DNA of 61,722 nt from Haloterrigena salina JCM 13891 (lineage in GTDB: Archaea > Halobacteriota > Halobacteria > Halobacteriales > Natrialbaceae), in NCBI RefSeq assembly GCF_000337495.1, contig NZ_AOIS01000003.1:78971-140692 (forward strand), read 5' to 3'. The position numbers were made by a program, and so were the translations under genes. The stretch's first letter is position 1; each line of letters starts with the position of its first letter. The notes beneath the pieces were generated by a model. That model worked only from the letters and a program-made list of their open reading frames with translations, searched no databases and was not told where the DNA came from. This document shows positions 33,588-42,489 of this stretch, one piece after another.

Positions 33588-33686
33588 ATGATCTGTATCT
33601 ATACCACTACCGAGACGACACCGCGAGTGCCGCTCGAGAGACTGCAAGCGGCGGACGGCACAACGGAGGCGTTCACCAGTGAGTGA
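33588..33686 (+). CDS. Possible 32-residue ORF coupled to the flavoprotein
   Basis: ATG 33588 opens MICIYTTTETTPRVPLERLQ and ends at 33686, overlapping the GTG of the flavoprotein gene by eight bases. It could be a small gene, a leader, or chance. No domain. Confidence 0.25.
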   Translation: MICIYTTTETTPRVPLERLQAADGTTEAFTSE

Positions 33687-34626
33687 GGGAGATCGCACCC
33701 AAACGGAGGCGGCGTTCGATCACGACGTCGTCGTGGTTGGCGGCGGTCCAGCGGGCTGCGCGGCGGGCGTGTTCACCGCTCGCCACGGGCTGGATACGGT
33801 CATCTTCGATCGCGGCCGCTCGTCGATCCAGCGGTGTGCACACCTCGAGAACTACCTCGGCTTCCCGGCGGGGATCGACATCGAGACGCTGTACGGGCTG
33901 ATGCATGATCACGCCGAGGAGGCGGGATGCGAGATCGTCCCCGCCCTCGTCGAGTCGATCGAGCGCAATGACGGCGGTGAGGGATTCGTCATCGATCTGC
34001 AGGAAGTGGTACCGGTCACCGCCCGTCGAGTGGTCGCGGCCACGCGCTACGACGGCGAGTACATGCGGGGGCTCGACGACGAGGCGGCGATGTTCGAGAC
34101 CTACGAACACGACGGGGAGAAACACGAGCATTTCGACAAGGGATACGCCGAGAGCGACGGGACGACGCCGGTCGACGACCTGTTCATTGCGTCACCGTAC
34201 GGGGACACCGGCTACCAGGCGCTGATGGCCGCCGGTCGCGGCGCTCGGACCGCACTCTCCGTCGTCGAGGCCGTCCGACGGGAGCGGGGTTACCCCGACT
34301 CGGTGGCCAACTACTACGACTGGGTGCGCCGAGAGACGGAACTCGAGGACGAATCGGCCGCTCGGAACCGCTGGCGCGAGCACTTCGACGACCGAGTGGC
34401 CGAAGATCACGACCTCGAGGAAGACCGACTCGCGGAGCTGCGCGAGCGAGAAATCGATCGCAGGATCGGCATGTACATCTCGGACGACGAGATCGAGCGT
34501 CGGGGAGCGCGCGGGCAGGAGCGACTGCTCGAACACATCGACGACGAACTGATCCTCGACGCAGCGCGGGCGATCGAGGCCGAGAAACGGCCTACACATC
34601 GACAGCAGGGAGCCGACGGCGAGTAA
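33679..34626 (+). CDS. FAD-dependent oxidoreductase, thioredoxin-reductase-like, without CxxC
   Basis: A 315-residue flavoprotein with GTG start. DVVVVGGGPAGCAAGVFTARHG is the FAD-binding GxGxxG fold and DDLFIASPYGDTGYQALMAAGRGARTAL the typical C-terminal FAD loop. It looks like a thioredoxin-reductase-type protein, but there is no CxxC disulfide and the middle NADPH domain is much reduced, with an acidic helical C-terminus (about 210-315) in its place. In an iron-controlled operon, it may reduce the imported ferric chelate, or modify the chelator; this is inference. A broken paralogue lies at 26580. Confidence 0.78.
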   Translation: MSEGDRTQTEAAFDHDVVVVGGGPAGCAAGVFTARHGLDTVIFDRGRSSIQRCAHLENYLGFPAGIDIETLYGLMHDHAEEAGCEIVPALVESIERNDGGEGFVIDLQEVVPVTARRVVAATRYDGEYMRGLDDEAAMFETYEHDGEKHEHFDKGYAESDGTTPVDDLFIASPYGDTGYQALMAAGRGARTALSVVEAVRRERGYPDSVANYYDWVRRETELEDESAARNRWREHFDDRVAEDHDLEEDRLAELREREIDRRIGMYISDDEIERRGARGQERLLEHIDDELILDAARAIEAEKRPTHRQQGADGE

Positions 34627-34994
34627 GTCGCATCAGGGCGTTCTGTAACTGTCCCTTCCTGCGACCGTTCTCCATGAAAGAGATCTCTTACACCCATCAC
34701 TAAGAATCTAATGTATGTATCATAGATTTGGATCTTAGGGAAGAGAAGAGCTCTCGATGGTATCGGGGTCGTTGTGACACGAGTTTAGCGGCTTTGTGGC
34801 ACCCTCCGTTCGCGACTAGTGGGACTTCCGCAGTCGGGGACACGACGTACGTTTGCGGAATTGCACCCACGGACTATCAGACGTGGTCGACAACGCCGTC
34901 AAAACGAGAAGCCACCTCGACGGGCGAATGCGAACGAACAAGGAGGGGGGAGACCAGCGTGAGCGGCCCCGAAGTACCCGAACCCAACTTTCAA
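34627..34994. other. Intergenic region
   Basis: Between two converging genes. No gene is seen. It includes the 12-base string GATTTGGATCTT (34725-34736), repeated at 55319-55330 before the lutC gene. Confidence 0.5.
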
Positions 34995-36881
34995 TTACGC
35001 CTTACCGTCGAATTCTATCCGTAGCCGTAGCGACGTCACGCGACTACTGACGGACTGTGCAACGCGAGCGCGCCAGATGTCGCGCGTCCCGTCGACCGTC
35101 TCGAGAGTGTCCGCGAGCCGTTCGACGCTGCGGTCGGCGTCCGGATCGTCTGGCGTCACTCGCAGGCGACCGCGTTCGCCGGCGACGACGAGGCGCCGCC
35201 CGTCGCTTCGAATCGGGAACGTGGAGACGAGCACGGACTCGAACGTGTTGTCCGCGTTCGCGAACACCGCGTCGTCGTCGACCGAGACGACGCCGTCGGT
35301 TCGGTCGAGCGTTATAGTCCGGCGGAGCGACTCGAGTCCGGCGTCCTCGGGGTAGCAATCCGCGAGATCCATCTCGAACGCGTCGACCGTCGACGAGGAA
35401 TGTCGGTCGAGTACCGTCGCAGTGAATTCCTCGCCGGCGGTCTGTTCGACGCCGTTCACGTACGGGACAGAGTGGCCGAGCGAGCGCGCGGCAACGTAGT
35501 CGTAGCGGGCCGGGCCGAAGTAGTCTCGGTCGTACTCGGGACGCCCCGGATCGGTGAGCAGCGACTCGCCGTTCGCGTGAACGACGAACGAGCCGCAGTC
35601 GTTGTGGTTGTGCGACTCGCCGTTGTGGCCGGCTTTCGCGGCGACGACGAGACCGTCCGGGTCGGCCGGGCTCGCCCGCGTAATCCACCACTCACAGCCC
35701 CCGAAGTATCGACGGATCGGCGGGGTGGCACGCGTCCACGAAGCGGGTACCGTCCGCGTCCAGTGGAGGTCGCGGACGATTTCGGGGAGCGACACGACGT
35801 TCGGGCCGGCGAACACGTCCGTACGGCGCGCCATCTCCCACCGTCCGCGAGCCGCCAGTCCCGGCTTCTCTAGGCGGCGTCCGAGCCACGCGGCCGCACG
35901 CGGCGCGACGACGCTCTCCTCGTCCGAGTCCGAGAACGGAACGAAGCGTCCGGGACTGAGTTCGACGGCGAGGGGATACGCGGCGAGGCGCTCGAGTTTC
36001 GGGGGCGAACACAGCGAGTACGAGCCGTCGGTCGCGCTCTCGAGGGCGTCCGCGAGCGCGACGTAGTTGCCCACGCCGTAATTCCAGTAGCCGACTCCCT
36101 CCGGCGTCCCGCCGTCGGCGCCGAAGCCGTCGAGGTAGTGGCCGAGACCGTCGGCGACGCGTTCGACGATGCGCGCCTGCCGGCCGGCGTCGTCTACGAG
36201 GAGGAGCGCGGCGAGCGCGACGCCCGCGCTACAGACCGCGTTCCAGTTGTTCGTCGCCGTCGTCCACCAGAGATCGTCGCGTTCCTCGTAGGGGGTGAAG
36301 ACGCGACGGTCGACTTCGGAGCGGATGCGCTCGCGGAGCGCGGGATGGAGACGGTCGCCGAGAATCGCGTCGACCTCCGCGAGGAGGAGCGCCGCGCCGA
36401 CGGTGAAGAGCGCGACCGTCCGTTCGTCGCTCGAGACGGCGCCCGGGAGCCCCTCTCGAGATACGTCTCCGAGGTGTGCGGGCCACGTCCACGTCGCCTG
36501 CTCGCAGATCGCCCACGCGTAGTCCAGGATCGGATCGAAGTCGTCGTCGCGCTCGACGCACGCGGCGATGACGAGCGCGGAGAGGCGACCCCAGCGTTCG
36601 CGGGCGGCGACTTCGTAGCGCGTCCGATCGCCCGTTCGCTCGTAGTCGAGATACTGGCTGGCCGTAAGCGACGGGATCTCGCCGTCACGAGCCAATTGGG
36701 CGTCGTCGAGCAGCGCCTCGACCGGCTCGCGGGTCAGTTCGTCCGTGCAGAGGGCCGTCCACGCCGCTTCGTCGTCGTACGTCGGGAGCGTGAACGCCTC
36801 TCCGGGGCCCTCGAGGGCGTCCCGGAGGCCACCGACCGTCCAGTCGCGGGGCGGATAGTCCTGATCGTGCGCCGTCGGCAT
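34995..36881 (-). CDS. Heparinase II/III family polysaccharide lyase-like protein
   Basis: A protein of about 628 residues. The N-terminal two thirds is a helical toroid-type domain, and the catalytic segment HNGESHNHNDCGSFVVHANG (about residues 420-440) is typical of heparinase II/III-like enzymes, followed by DPGRPEYDRDYF and a beta-rich C-terminus. Such enzymes cleave uronate-containing polysaccharides by beta elimination, or act as oligo-lyases. No signal peptide is seen when starting at ATG 36881 (MPTAHDQDYPPRDW), so it probably works on imported oligosaccharides. The frame extends to 36962 but begins with a poor N-terminus. Divergent from the isomerase at 36989; start of the sugar island. 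Confidence 0.83.
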   Translation of the reverse strand: MPTAHDQDYPPRDWTVGGLRDALEGPGEAFTLPTYDDEAAWTALCTDELTREPVEALLDDAQLARDGEIPSLTASQYLDYERTGDRTRYEVAARERWGRLSALVIAACVERDDDFDPILDYAWAICEQATWTWPAHLGDVSREGLPGAVSSDERTVALFTVGAALLLAEVDAILGDRLHPALRERIRSEVDRRVFTPYEERDDLWWTTATNNWNAVCSAGVALAALLLVDDAGRQARIVERVADGLGHYLDGFGADGGTPEGVGYWNYGVGNYVALADALESATDGSYSLCSPPKLERLAAYPLAVELSPGRFVPFSDSDEESVVAPRAAAWLGRRLEKPGLAARGRWEMARRTDVFAGPNVVSLPEIVRDLHWTRTVPASWTRATPPIRRYFGGCEWWITRASPADPDGLVVAAKAGHNGESHNHNDCGSFVVHANGESLLTDPGRPEYDRDYFGPARYDYVAARSLGHSVPYVNGVEQTAGEEFTATVLDRHSSSTVDAFEMDLADCYPEDAGLESLRRTITLDRTDGVVSVDDDAVFANADNTFESVLVSTFPIRSDGRRLVVAGERGRLRVTPDDPDADRSVERLADTLETVDGTRDIWRARVAQSVSSRVTSLRLRIEFDGKA

Positions 36882-36988
36882 ACGCACTAGGACCGACGGT
36901 ATGCCAATAAATCCCGAGGTCGTACCCGGACTCGGTCTGGGAACCAGCCGATGCCGTTTCACAAAAACCTACATGCGATCGACGAGTT

Positions 36989-37819
36989 ATGGCGACCATG
37001 CAACTCGCACTGTCGACGCTCGGCTGTCCCGACTGGGATCTCGAGCGAATACTGTCCGTCGGCCGGGACGCCGGCTACGACGGCGTGGACTTCCGTGGCT
37101 ACCGGGACGAGATCGACGTCACGCGCCATCCCCTGTTCACCGAGCGAGCCGACGAAACGCGGTCGAGACTCGAATCCGCCGGGCTGAGCATCAGTGCCCT
37201 CAGCTCGAGCATTACTCTCTGTGAAACCGACGACCGTTCGGCCCACGTGGCGGAGGCGCGCAGGCTGGTCGAGGTCGGCGACGCATTCGACGTCGACCGT
37301 ATCCGCGTGTTCGGCGGCGGCGATCCCGCCGTCCACTCGAGAGCCGAACTCGCACGTGCTGGGGGCGAAACCATGCGGGAGATCCTCTCGATCGACGGCG
37401 CAGAAAATTTCCGGTGGATCCTCGAAATGCACGACGCCTGGACCGCCTCAGATGACTGCCAGCAACTCTTAGACGAGCTTCCTGACGACGTCGGCGTTCT
37501 ATGGGACGCCGCACACACCATTCGCCTCGCCGACGAGTCCCCGCGCGATACCCTCGACGCGCTCGGTGACCGGATCGAATACGTCCACCTGAAAGACGCC
37601 GTCTACGACCCGGATCACCACGACGCCACCCACGACGGCTACGTGTACGCGGTCCCGGGCGAGGGAGACCTGCCGATGGCCGACGTCGTCGCTGCGCTCC
37701 GCGATCGAGGCTACGACGGCTGGCTCGTCTTCGAACACGAGAAGCGATGGCACCCCTCGATCGCCGATCCCGAGGTCGCTCTGCCGGCGTTCGTCGAGTG
37801 GTTCCACGACCGACGGTGA
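36989..37819 (+). CDS. Sugar phosphate isomerase/epimerase-like TIM barrel
   Basis: A 276-residue xylose-isomerase-like TIM-barrel protein. Putative metal ligands are the Glu of WILEMHDAW, the Asp/His of VLWDAAHT, the His of YVHLKDAVYD and the Glu of WLVFEHEKRW. Proteins of this fold isomerise or epimerise sugars and keto-acids or act as dehydratases. MATMQLALSTLGC begins at 36989; MQLAL (36998) is an alternative. It precedes the D-2-hydroxyacid dehydrogenase by 47 bases, so the two are likely co-expressed and may handle the sugar acids released by the lyase. Confidence 0.82.
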   Translation: MATMQLALSTLGCPDWDLERILSVGRDAGYDGVDFRGYRDEIDVTRHPLFTERADETRSRLESAGLSISALSSSITLCETDDRSAHVAEARRLVEVGDAFDVDRIRVFGGGDPAVHSRAELARAGGETMREILSIDGAENFRWILEMHDAWTASDDCQQLLDELPDDVGVLWDAAHTIRLADESPRDTLDALGDRIEYVHLKDAVYDPDHHDATHDGYVYAVPGEGDLPMADVVAALRDRGYDGWLVFEHEKRWHPSIADPEVALPAFVEWFHDRR

Positions 37820-37866
37820 GCGGACGGATCCCCTGTGTTTATAGTAACGGAAGAGTTACAGGAGAT

Positions 37867-38856
37867 ATGGAAATTTTCGTCACGCTACCGAAGGGAGAAC
37901 TCCGAGACGACTTCTTCCCGAACGAGGTCCGCCACCGACTCGAGTCGCTTGGCTCGGTTTCCTGGAATCCGTCGACCGACGACCTCTCGGAGGACGCTCT
38001 CCGCGAGCGCATCGACGGCGTCGACGTCCTGGTCACGGGGTGGGGTAGTCCGCAAATTACGGCCGACGTCCTCGAGGCGGCCGACGACCTGCAACTGATC
38101 GCCCACACCGGCGGGAGCGTCGGAACGCTCGTCTCCGAGGCGGTCTACGACGCGGGGATCCGCGTCGTGAGCGCCAACGACGTGATGGCTGACTATACGG
38201 CGGAACACACGTTCGGCTCGATCGTCGCGAAACTGCGGGCCGTTCCGGAACTCGACGCGTCGATGAAAGCGGGCGAGTTCGGCGCCGGCGACGTCGACAT
38301 TCGGACGCTCTACGGGAAAGACGTCGGGCTCGTCGGACTGGGAACCATCGGTCGGAAACTGCTCGACCACATGGCCTCGTTCGACGTGTCCGCCAGTGTC
38401 TACGATCCCTACGTAGACGCGGAAGAGCTAGCGGAGTACCCGTTCGCGACGCTGACGGATCTGGAGACGGCGCTGGACTCAGCGGTCGTTTCCGTTCACG
38501 CGGCGCGGACCGAAGAGACGATCGGCATGCTGGACGCGGATCGCCTGGCGCAGATTCCCGACGGTGCACTGTTCGTCAACACCGCGCGCGCCGAGATCGT
38601 CGACGAAGCGGCGCTCGTGGCGGAACTGCGGTCGGGTCGACTCTCCGGCGTCTTCGACGTCTATCATCGGGAGCCGCTTCCCGCCGACCACGAACTCCGA
38701 GCACTCGATAACGTCTTGCTCACTCCGCACGTCGGCGGCTCTCAGATCCGCGGACCGCTAACCGAGGCCGTCATCGACGACATCGAGCGGTTCGAGCGGG
38801 ACCAATCGCTCGAACACGAGATCCCGAGGCGACAGTGGAAGACGATGACTCGATAA
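37867..38856 (+). CDS. D-isomer-specific 2-hydroxyacid dehydrogenase
   Basis: A 329-residue NAD(P)-dependent dehydrogenase. Rossmann motif GLVGLGTIGRKLLDHM and the catalytic residues Arg (VNTARAEIVDE), Glu (YHREPLP) and His (LTPHVGGSQ) are present. It reduces a 2-ketoacid or oxidises the hydroxyacid. The frame starts further upstream at 37747 inside the isomerase gene; ATG 37867 (MEIFVTLPKGELR) is chosen because family proteins begin with this strand. Role in the island may be with 2-keto sugar acids, but no specific substrate can be assigned. Confidence 0.88.
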   Translation: MEIFVTLPKGELRDDFFPNEVRHRLESLGSVSWNPSTDDLSEDALRERIDGVDVLVTGWGSPQITADVLEAADDLQLIAHTGGSVGTLVSEAVYDAGIRVVSANDVMADYTAEHTFGSIVAKLRAVPELDASMKAGEFGAGDVDIRTLYGKDVGLVGLGTIGRKLLDHMASFDVSASVYDPYVDAEELAEYPFATLTDLETALDSAVVSVHAARTEETIGMLDADRLAQIPDGALFVNTARAEIVDEAALVAELRSGRLSGVFDVYHREPLPADHELRALDNVLLTPHVGGSQIRGPLTEAVIDDIERFERDQSLEHEIPRRQWKTMTR

Positions 38857-39362
38857 GACAGACGTAACGACCGATTCCTCTCGGCCGGAATCGTCGAGTC
38901 GACACGTCTCACGCGTTCGGTCGGAGACGAGTTCGGCTCGAGCGGCACCGCTCTCGGCGTTCGCCACCGACGAAAAAAGACGACGACTAGGAGTAGTCAG
39001 GAGATCCCGCGCTTCAGGACTGGGTTCGGCGCGCTCCGACGGACACGCCCGAGCCGCCGTCCGGTGATACCGGAAATTTCGCTGCTATCAGTGGACGCTC
39101 TTCGGACGAATATTACAGACGTACAACTGTAAACACCGACTGCTCTACCGACGGAGTGTCGTTCTACCGACCGAATTATAGCGGGAGAAGCGTTCGGAAG
39201 CGAAGTTCACTGCTGTCCGGCAGCACCGGACGGCCGTGATAAACGCTATCACGGGGAAGGTCACCAGAGCGAGTCGACGATCGCGCCAATCGTCGATTCC
39301 GCCGAGAAGATGATCGGTATGACGTTCCGAAAGCGACCGGTTCACACGATCCGCCGTGCCCG
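38857..39362. other. Intergenic region between converging genes
   Basis: About 500 bases with no convincing gene. An open frame on the minus strand (39145 onward) runs through the mutarotase gene in another phase and is a shadow. Nothing else recognised. Confidence 0.5.
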
Positions 39363-39668
39363 TCAGATCATTCGATACACCTCGTCCATCCACTGATCGG
39401 CGTCGTCGTCGAGAATGATCCCGTCCATTTCCTCGTCCCAGCGGGCCTGTGCGTCGCTCGTCTCCATCACGTTTCGAATCGCGTCCGGATCGTCGAGTTC
39501 CATGAACCCGAAGACGTGTCCGTCCGACTCGAAGACACTGTAGGTCTCGAGCCCGGCGTCGGAGTCGAGATACGTCTCCTCGAGCCACGTCGGGACGTCC
39601 TCGTGAGCCTCGCGGTACGCCTCGCGCTGTCCGTCAGCGAGTTCCAGATGGAATGCAATGCGTGCCAT
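39363..39668 (-). CDS. rhaM: L-rhamnose mutarotase
   Basis: A 101-residue protein matching the RhaM family in length and layout. It begins MARIAFHLELADGQREAYREAHEDV, where the Tyr-x3-His pair corresponds to the active site, and continues with FGFMELDDPDAI and ends with the EMDGIILDD and MDEVYRMI parts. It interconverts alpha and beta anomers of L-rhamnose in the cytoplasm. ATG 39668 is chosen over the frame opening at 39722. It is the last gene of the leftward set that includes the LLM enzyme and the dehydratase, about 200 bases downstream. Its presence is a good indicator that L-rhamnose is the substrate of this island. Confidence 0.86.
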   Translation of the reverse strand: MARIAFHLELADGQREAYREAHEDVPTWLEETYLDSDAGLETYSVFESDGHVFGFMELDDPDAIRNVMETSDAQARWDEEMDGIILDDDADQWMDEVYRMI

Positions 39669-39865
39669 ACGGGAGACGAATCGAGCGGGAGTCCCATAGC
39701 TATTCCCCCGACTCTCGACCACTCGAGCGGTACTCGCCGATATCGGATAGCCGGCAGTACCGGATGCCTCTCGGACGCGCCCAGGACGGACCGACGGCGG
39801 CGGAGGAACAGCGAACCGCTACAAAAACGAGACCGGGATCGGCGATCGACGGCTGCAACGCGGCG

Positions 39866-40897
39866 CTACCTGAACTGCGGCATCACTTCGTCGGCGAACA
39901 GTTCCATCCCGCCGGTGTCGGGGAAGTCGACGAACCAGCACTGGAACTTCGTGACGCCGGCGTCGATCCGCCGCTGGATGCCTTCGGCACACTCCTCGGG
40001 CGTGCCCATGAGGAAGTAGTCGCTGGCGATCTCCTCGGTCGTGATGTCGGCCTGGTCGACGTACTCCTCCTCGAACTGGATCGGAATCATCAGGTCGAGC
40101 AGGCGCTCGTACTTCTCGGGGTCGCGCGTACAGATGACGTGGCCGTCCCAAGAGTACTCGATCTCGTCCGGATCGCGGCCGACCGTCTCGCAGTGGTCCT
40201 CGATGACGTCGATCTTGTGCGCTACGGTCTCCGCCCTCCCGCTGAACACGTCCGTGTTCCAGACGTCGGCGTGTTTCGCGACGAGTTTGAGCGTCACGTC
40301 TTCGCCCTGTCCGCCGACGAGGATCGGCGGATGCGGATCCTGTATCGGACCGGGCTCGCAGTAGGCGCCGTCGATCTCGTAGTGGTCGCCCGCGAAGTAG
40401 GCGCCGTCGCCCGAATCGTCTGTCCACATCTCCTTCATCAAACGGATGCTCTCGTCCAAGCGCATCAGTCGCTCGAAGCCGTCGTGGTACTCCCAGCCGT
40501 AGGCCTCGTACTCGGGTTCGTGCCAGCCGGCGCCGAGCCCGAGCTCGAGCCGGCCGCCGGAGATCACGTCCAGCGTCGCCGCCATCTTCGCGACGAGCGC
40601 GGGGTTGCGGTAGTCGTTACAGAGGACAAGCGAGCCGAGGTTGATCTCGTCGGTGAGCCCCGCCAGCGCGGACAGCAGCGTCCAGCACTCGTACTCGGCG
40701 TGATCACGGCCGAGCATGAGGTGGTCGGGCGCCCAGGCGGCGTCGAAGCCGAGTTCCTCGGCCTTCAGGACGCCCTCCTTCGTGGTCTCCCAGTCGAGTC
40801 GTTCGTAACACGGCGTGTCGCGGTGGGAGGGATCCGTTCCCGACTCCGGCGCGCCCGCGAACACCGGCACGTTGTACTCGAATGTGACGTCAGTCAT
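39866..40897 (-). CDS. LLM-class flavin- or F420-dependent oxidoreductase
   Basis: A 343-residue luciferase-like monooxygenase family barrel. Typical parts are WAPDHLMLGRDH, the GGRLELGLGAGWHEPEYEAYG loop, PPILVGGQG and the C-terminal MGTPEECAEGIQRRIDAGV. Family members use FMN or, commonly in archaea, the deazaflavin F420, and include F420-dependent sugar-6-phosphate dehydrogenases. It lies three bases after the dehydratase gene (40901), so the two are co-translated. I infer it may oxidise L-rhamnose or 2-keto-3-deoxy-L-rhamnonate, but sequence alone does not prove a sugar substrate; a monooxygenase role is the alternative. Confidence 0.85.
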   Translation of the reverse strand: MTDVTFEYNVPVFAGAPESGTDPSHRDTPCYERLDWETTKEGVLKAEELGFDAAWAPDHLMLGRDHAEYECWTLLSALAGLTDEINLGSLVLCNDYRNPALVAKMAATLDVISGGRLELGLGAGWHEPEYEAYGWEYHDGFERLMRLDESIRLMKEMWTDDSGDGAYFAGDHYEIDGAYCEPGPIQDPHPPILVGGQGEDVTLKLVAKHADVWNTDVFSGRAETVAHKIDVIEDHCETVGRDPDEIEYSWDGHVICTRDPEKYERLLDLMIPIQFEEEYVDQADITTEEIASDYFLMGTPEECAEGIQRRIDAGVTKFQCWFVDFPDTGGMELFADEVMPQFR

Positions 40898-40900
40898 GGC

Positions 40901-42106
40901 TCACTCGACGGCGAAGTGTTCCAGCGCCTCGCGGTTCAGCTGGGTACTGATACCGGGTTCCTCGGGGAGCGGAATCGACCCGCCCTCGGGCGAGGGCGGG
41001 TTCTCGAAGATCACGTCGGCGTAGGTCGACTCCTTCTCCTCCTGCTGTTCCTGGAACCACTCCGGGGTCGGGAAGTACTCCGCCATGGGCATGTTCGTGT
41101 GCGCCGCGATGGCGTGCAGCGTCGGATTCGTGCCGGCGTGGGGAATCACGGGCACGTCGTGGACTTCGGCCATGTCAGCCACCTTCATCATCTCGGTGAT
41201 CCCGCCGACGCGGCCCACGTCGGGCTGGAGAATGTCGACGGCCTCCGCTTCGAGGAGGTCCTCGTGCCCCCAGCGGGTGAACTCGTGCTCGCCGCCCGAA
41301 ATCGGCATCGGCGCGGCCTCACGAACCTCGGCGTAGCCGTCGATGTCGTCGGCGATGACCGGCTCTTCGACCCACGCCATGTCGTACGGCTCGAGGCGGT
41401 CGAGCATTTTCTTCGCGTACCGAACCGACCAGCCCATGTAGGCGTCGGCCGCGATCTCGAGTTCGTCGCCGACGGCGTCGCGGACCGTCTCGACGACTTT
41501 CTCGTTCTCTTTCATTCCCGAGCGGCCGGCCTCCGGTCCGTGGGGGAAGCGCAGTTTCACCGCGTCGAAGCCGGCCTCGGCGTACTCCTGGGCCTCGCGC
41601 TCGAGTGTCTCCATGTCGACGGGGTGGAGGTTCGACGCGTAGGCGGGGATCTCGTCTTTGGTGGGGCCGCCGAGCAGTTCGTACACCGGCTTGCCGGCCT
41701 CCTTGCCCGCGATGTCCCACAGGGCTTGATCGACCGCGCTGATCGCCATGACGGCGACGCCCTTCCGACCGAAGGGCAGCGTCGCTCGGTACAGTTGCTC
41801 CCAGAGTTTCTCGCGCTGCGTGGGATCCTCGCCCACCACGATCTTCGAGAGCGTCTCCTCGACGACGGTGGCGATGGCGCCGGTACCCCAGTTCCCGACG
41901 CCGACGCCGGTGATGCCGGCGTCCGTCTCGACCTCGACGACGACGTCGCCCACGGGACCCATCCACTTGCGGCGGGCCTGGGGGTTCTCGCCGTCGACGT
42001 TCCGGTACTCCTCGTACTTCGACATGATCGTGACGAGGGGGAACTCGATAAACTCGCCCCACGACTCGTTGCTGATCTTGGTCGCGTTGATGTCTGTGAT
42101 CTCCAT
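40901..42106 (-). CDS. Enolase-superfamily sugar acid dehydratase, L-rhamnonate dehydratase-like
   Basis: A 401-residue mandelate racemase/muconate lactonising enzyme-family protein. Metal ligands are predicted as Asp in AADAYMGW (about 217-225), Glu in MAWVEEPV (about 244-250) and Glu in ISGGEHEFTRWGHEDLL (about 266). PHAGT (about 318) carries the acid/base His. GEHEFTRWG and ILQPDVGRVGGITE resemble the L-rhamnonate dehydratase group. It would convert L-rhamnonate to 2-keto-3-deoxy-L-rhamnonate. The frame has a TTG at 42121, but ATG 42106 is chosen. A TATA-like box lies at about 42152-42158. Followed closely by the LLM enzyme. Confidence 0.85.
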   Translation of the reverse strand: MEITDINATKISNESWGEFIEFPLVTIMSKYEEYRNVDGENPQARRKWMGPVGDVVVEVETDAGITGVGVGNWGTGAIATVVEETLSKIVVGEDPTQREKLWEQLYRATLPFGRKGVAVMAISAVDQALWDIAGKEAGKPVYELLGGPTKDEIPAYASNLHPVDMETLEREAQEYAEAGFDAVKLRFPHGPEAGRSGMKENEKVVETVRDAVGDELEIAADAYMGWSVRYAKKMLDRLEPYDMAWVEEPVIADDIDGYAEVREAAPMPISGGEHEFTRWGHEDLLEAEAVDILQPDVGRVGGITEMMKVADMAEVHDVPVIPHAGTNPTLHAIAAHTNMPMAEYFPTPEWFQEQQEEKESTYADVIFENPPSPEGGSIPLPEEPGISTQLNREALEHFAVE

Positions 42107-42151
42107 GGTAGTCGAACCCAATAGACTCGTATCGAGATGTGGGAAACAACC

Positions 42152-42158
42152 ATATAAG
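42152..42158 (-). promoter_or_regulatory. TATA-like box of the dehydratase operon
   Basis: CTTATAT on the minus strand, about 48 bases before ATG 42106, suggesting a short 5' leader. Confidence 0.4.
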
Positions 42159-42215
42159 TGTTCGCGATGTCGATCGAACGCCCGGCAGCGAGCGGTCGAC
42201 GAACCGGTCGACCGC

Positions 42216-42485
42216 TCAGAAGCGGTCCGCGCGACGGAGCAACACGAGACCGACGAGCACGTAGATCGTCCCGCTGATGAGGTTCATCGACGTGGGACTC
42301 CACGGAGCGTCCGACGGCATGTCGGCGAACAGCGGCGTCACGAGGACCAGGACGCCCATGATCAGGATGATCGCACCCGCGTACAGGTCGATCGGGAGGT
42401 CGTACTCGTCGGTTCCGGACCCCGGCTGCTCCCGCGGGTCATCGATCGGTTCGTCTTGCGTCTGCGTGAGTGAGTCGTCTGACAT
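42216..42485 (-). CDS. Small two-helix membrane protein after the symporter
   Basis: An 89-residue protein with an acidic soluble N-terminus (residues 1-30) and two hydrophobic helices (AGAIILIMGVLVLVTPLFA; SGTIYVLVGLVLLRR). ATG 42485 lies four bases after the symporter stop, so they are co-translated. It may be an accessory subunit of the symporter. I do not recognise its family. Confidence 0.68.
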   Translation of the reverse strand: MSDDSLTQTQDEPIDDPREQPGSGTDEYDLPIDLYAGAIILIMGVLVLVTPLFADMPSDAPWSPTSMNLISGTIYVLVGLVLLRRADRF

Positions 42486-42489
42486 GGTG

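Noticed and set aside
37839-38108. Minus-strand frames inside the D-2-hydroxyacid dehydrogenase gene
   Set aside because: Shadow frames of a gene with full catalytic residues.
39653-42124. Long plus-strand open frame of 823 codons opposite the LLM and dehydratase genes
   Set aside because: It is antisense to two well-recognised genes and spans their boundary. Such long shadows are common in GC-rich DNA.
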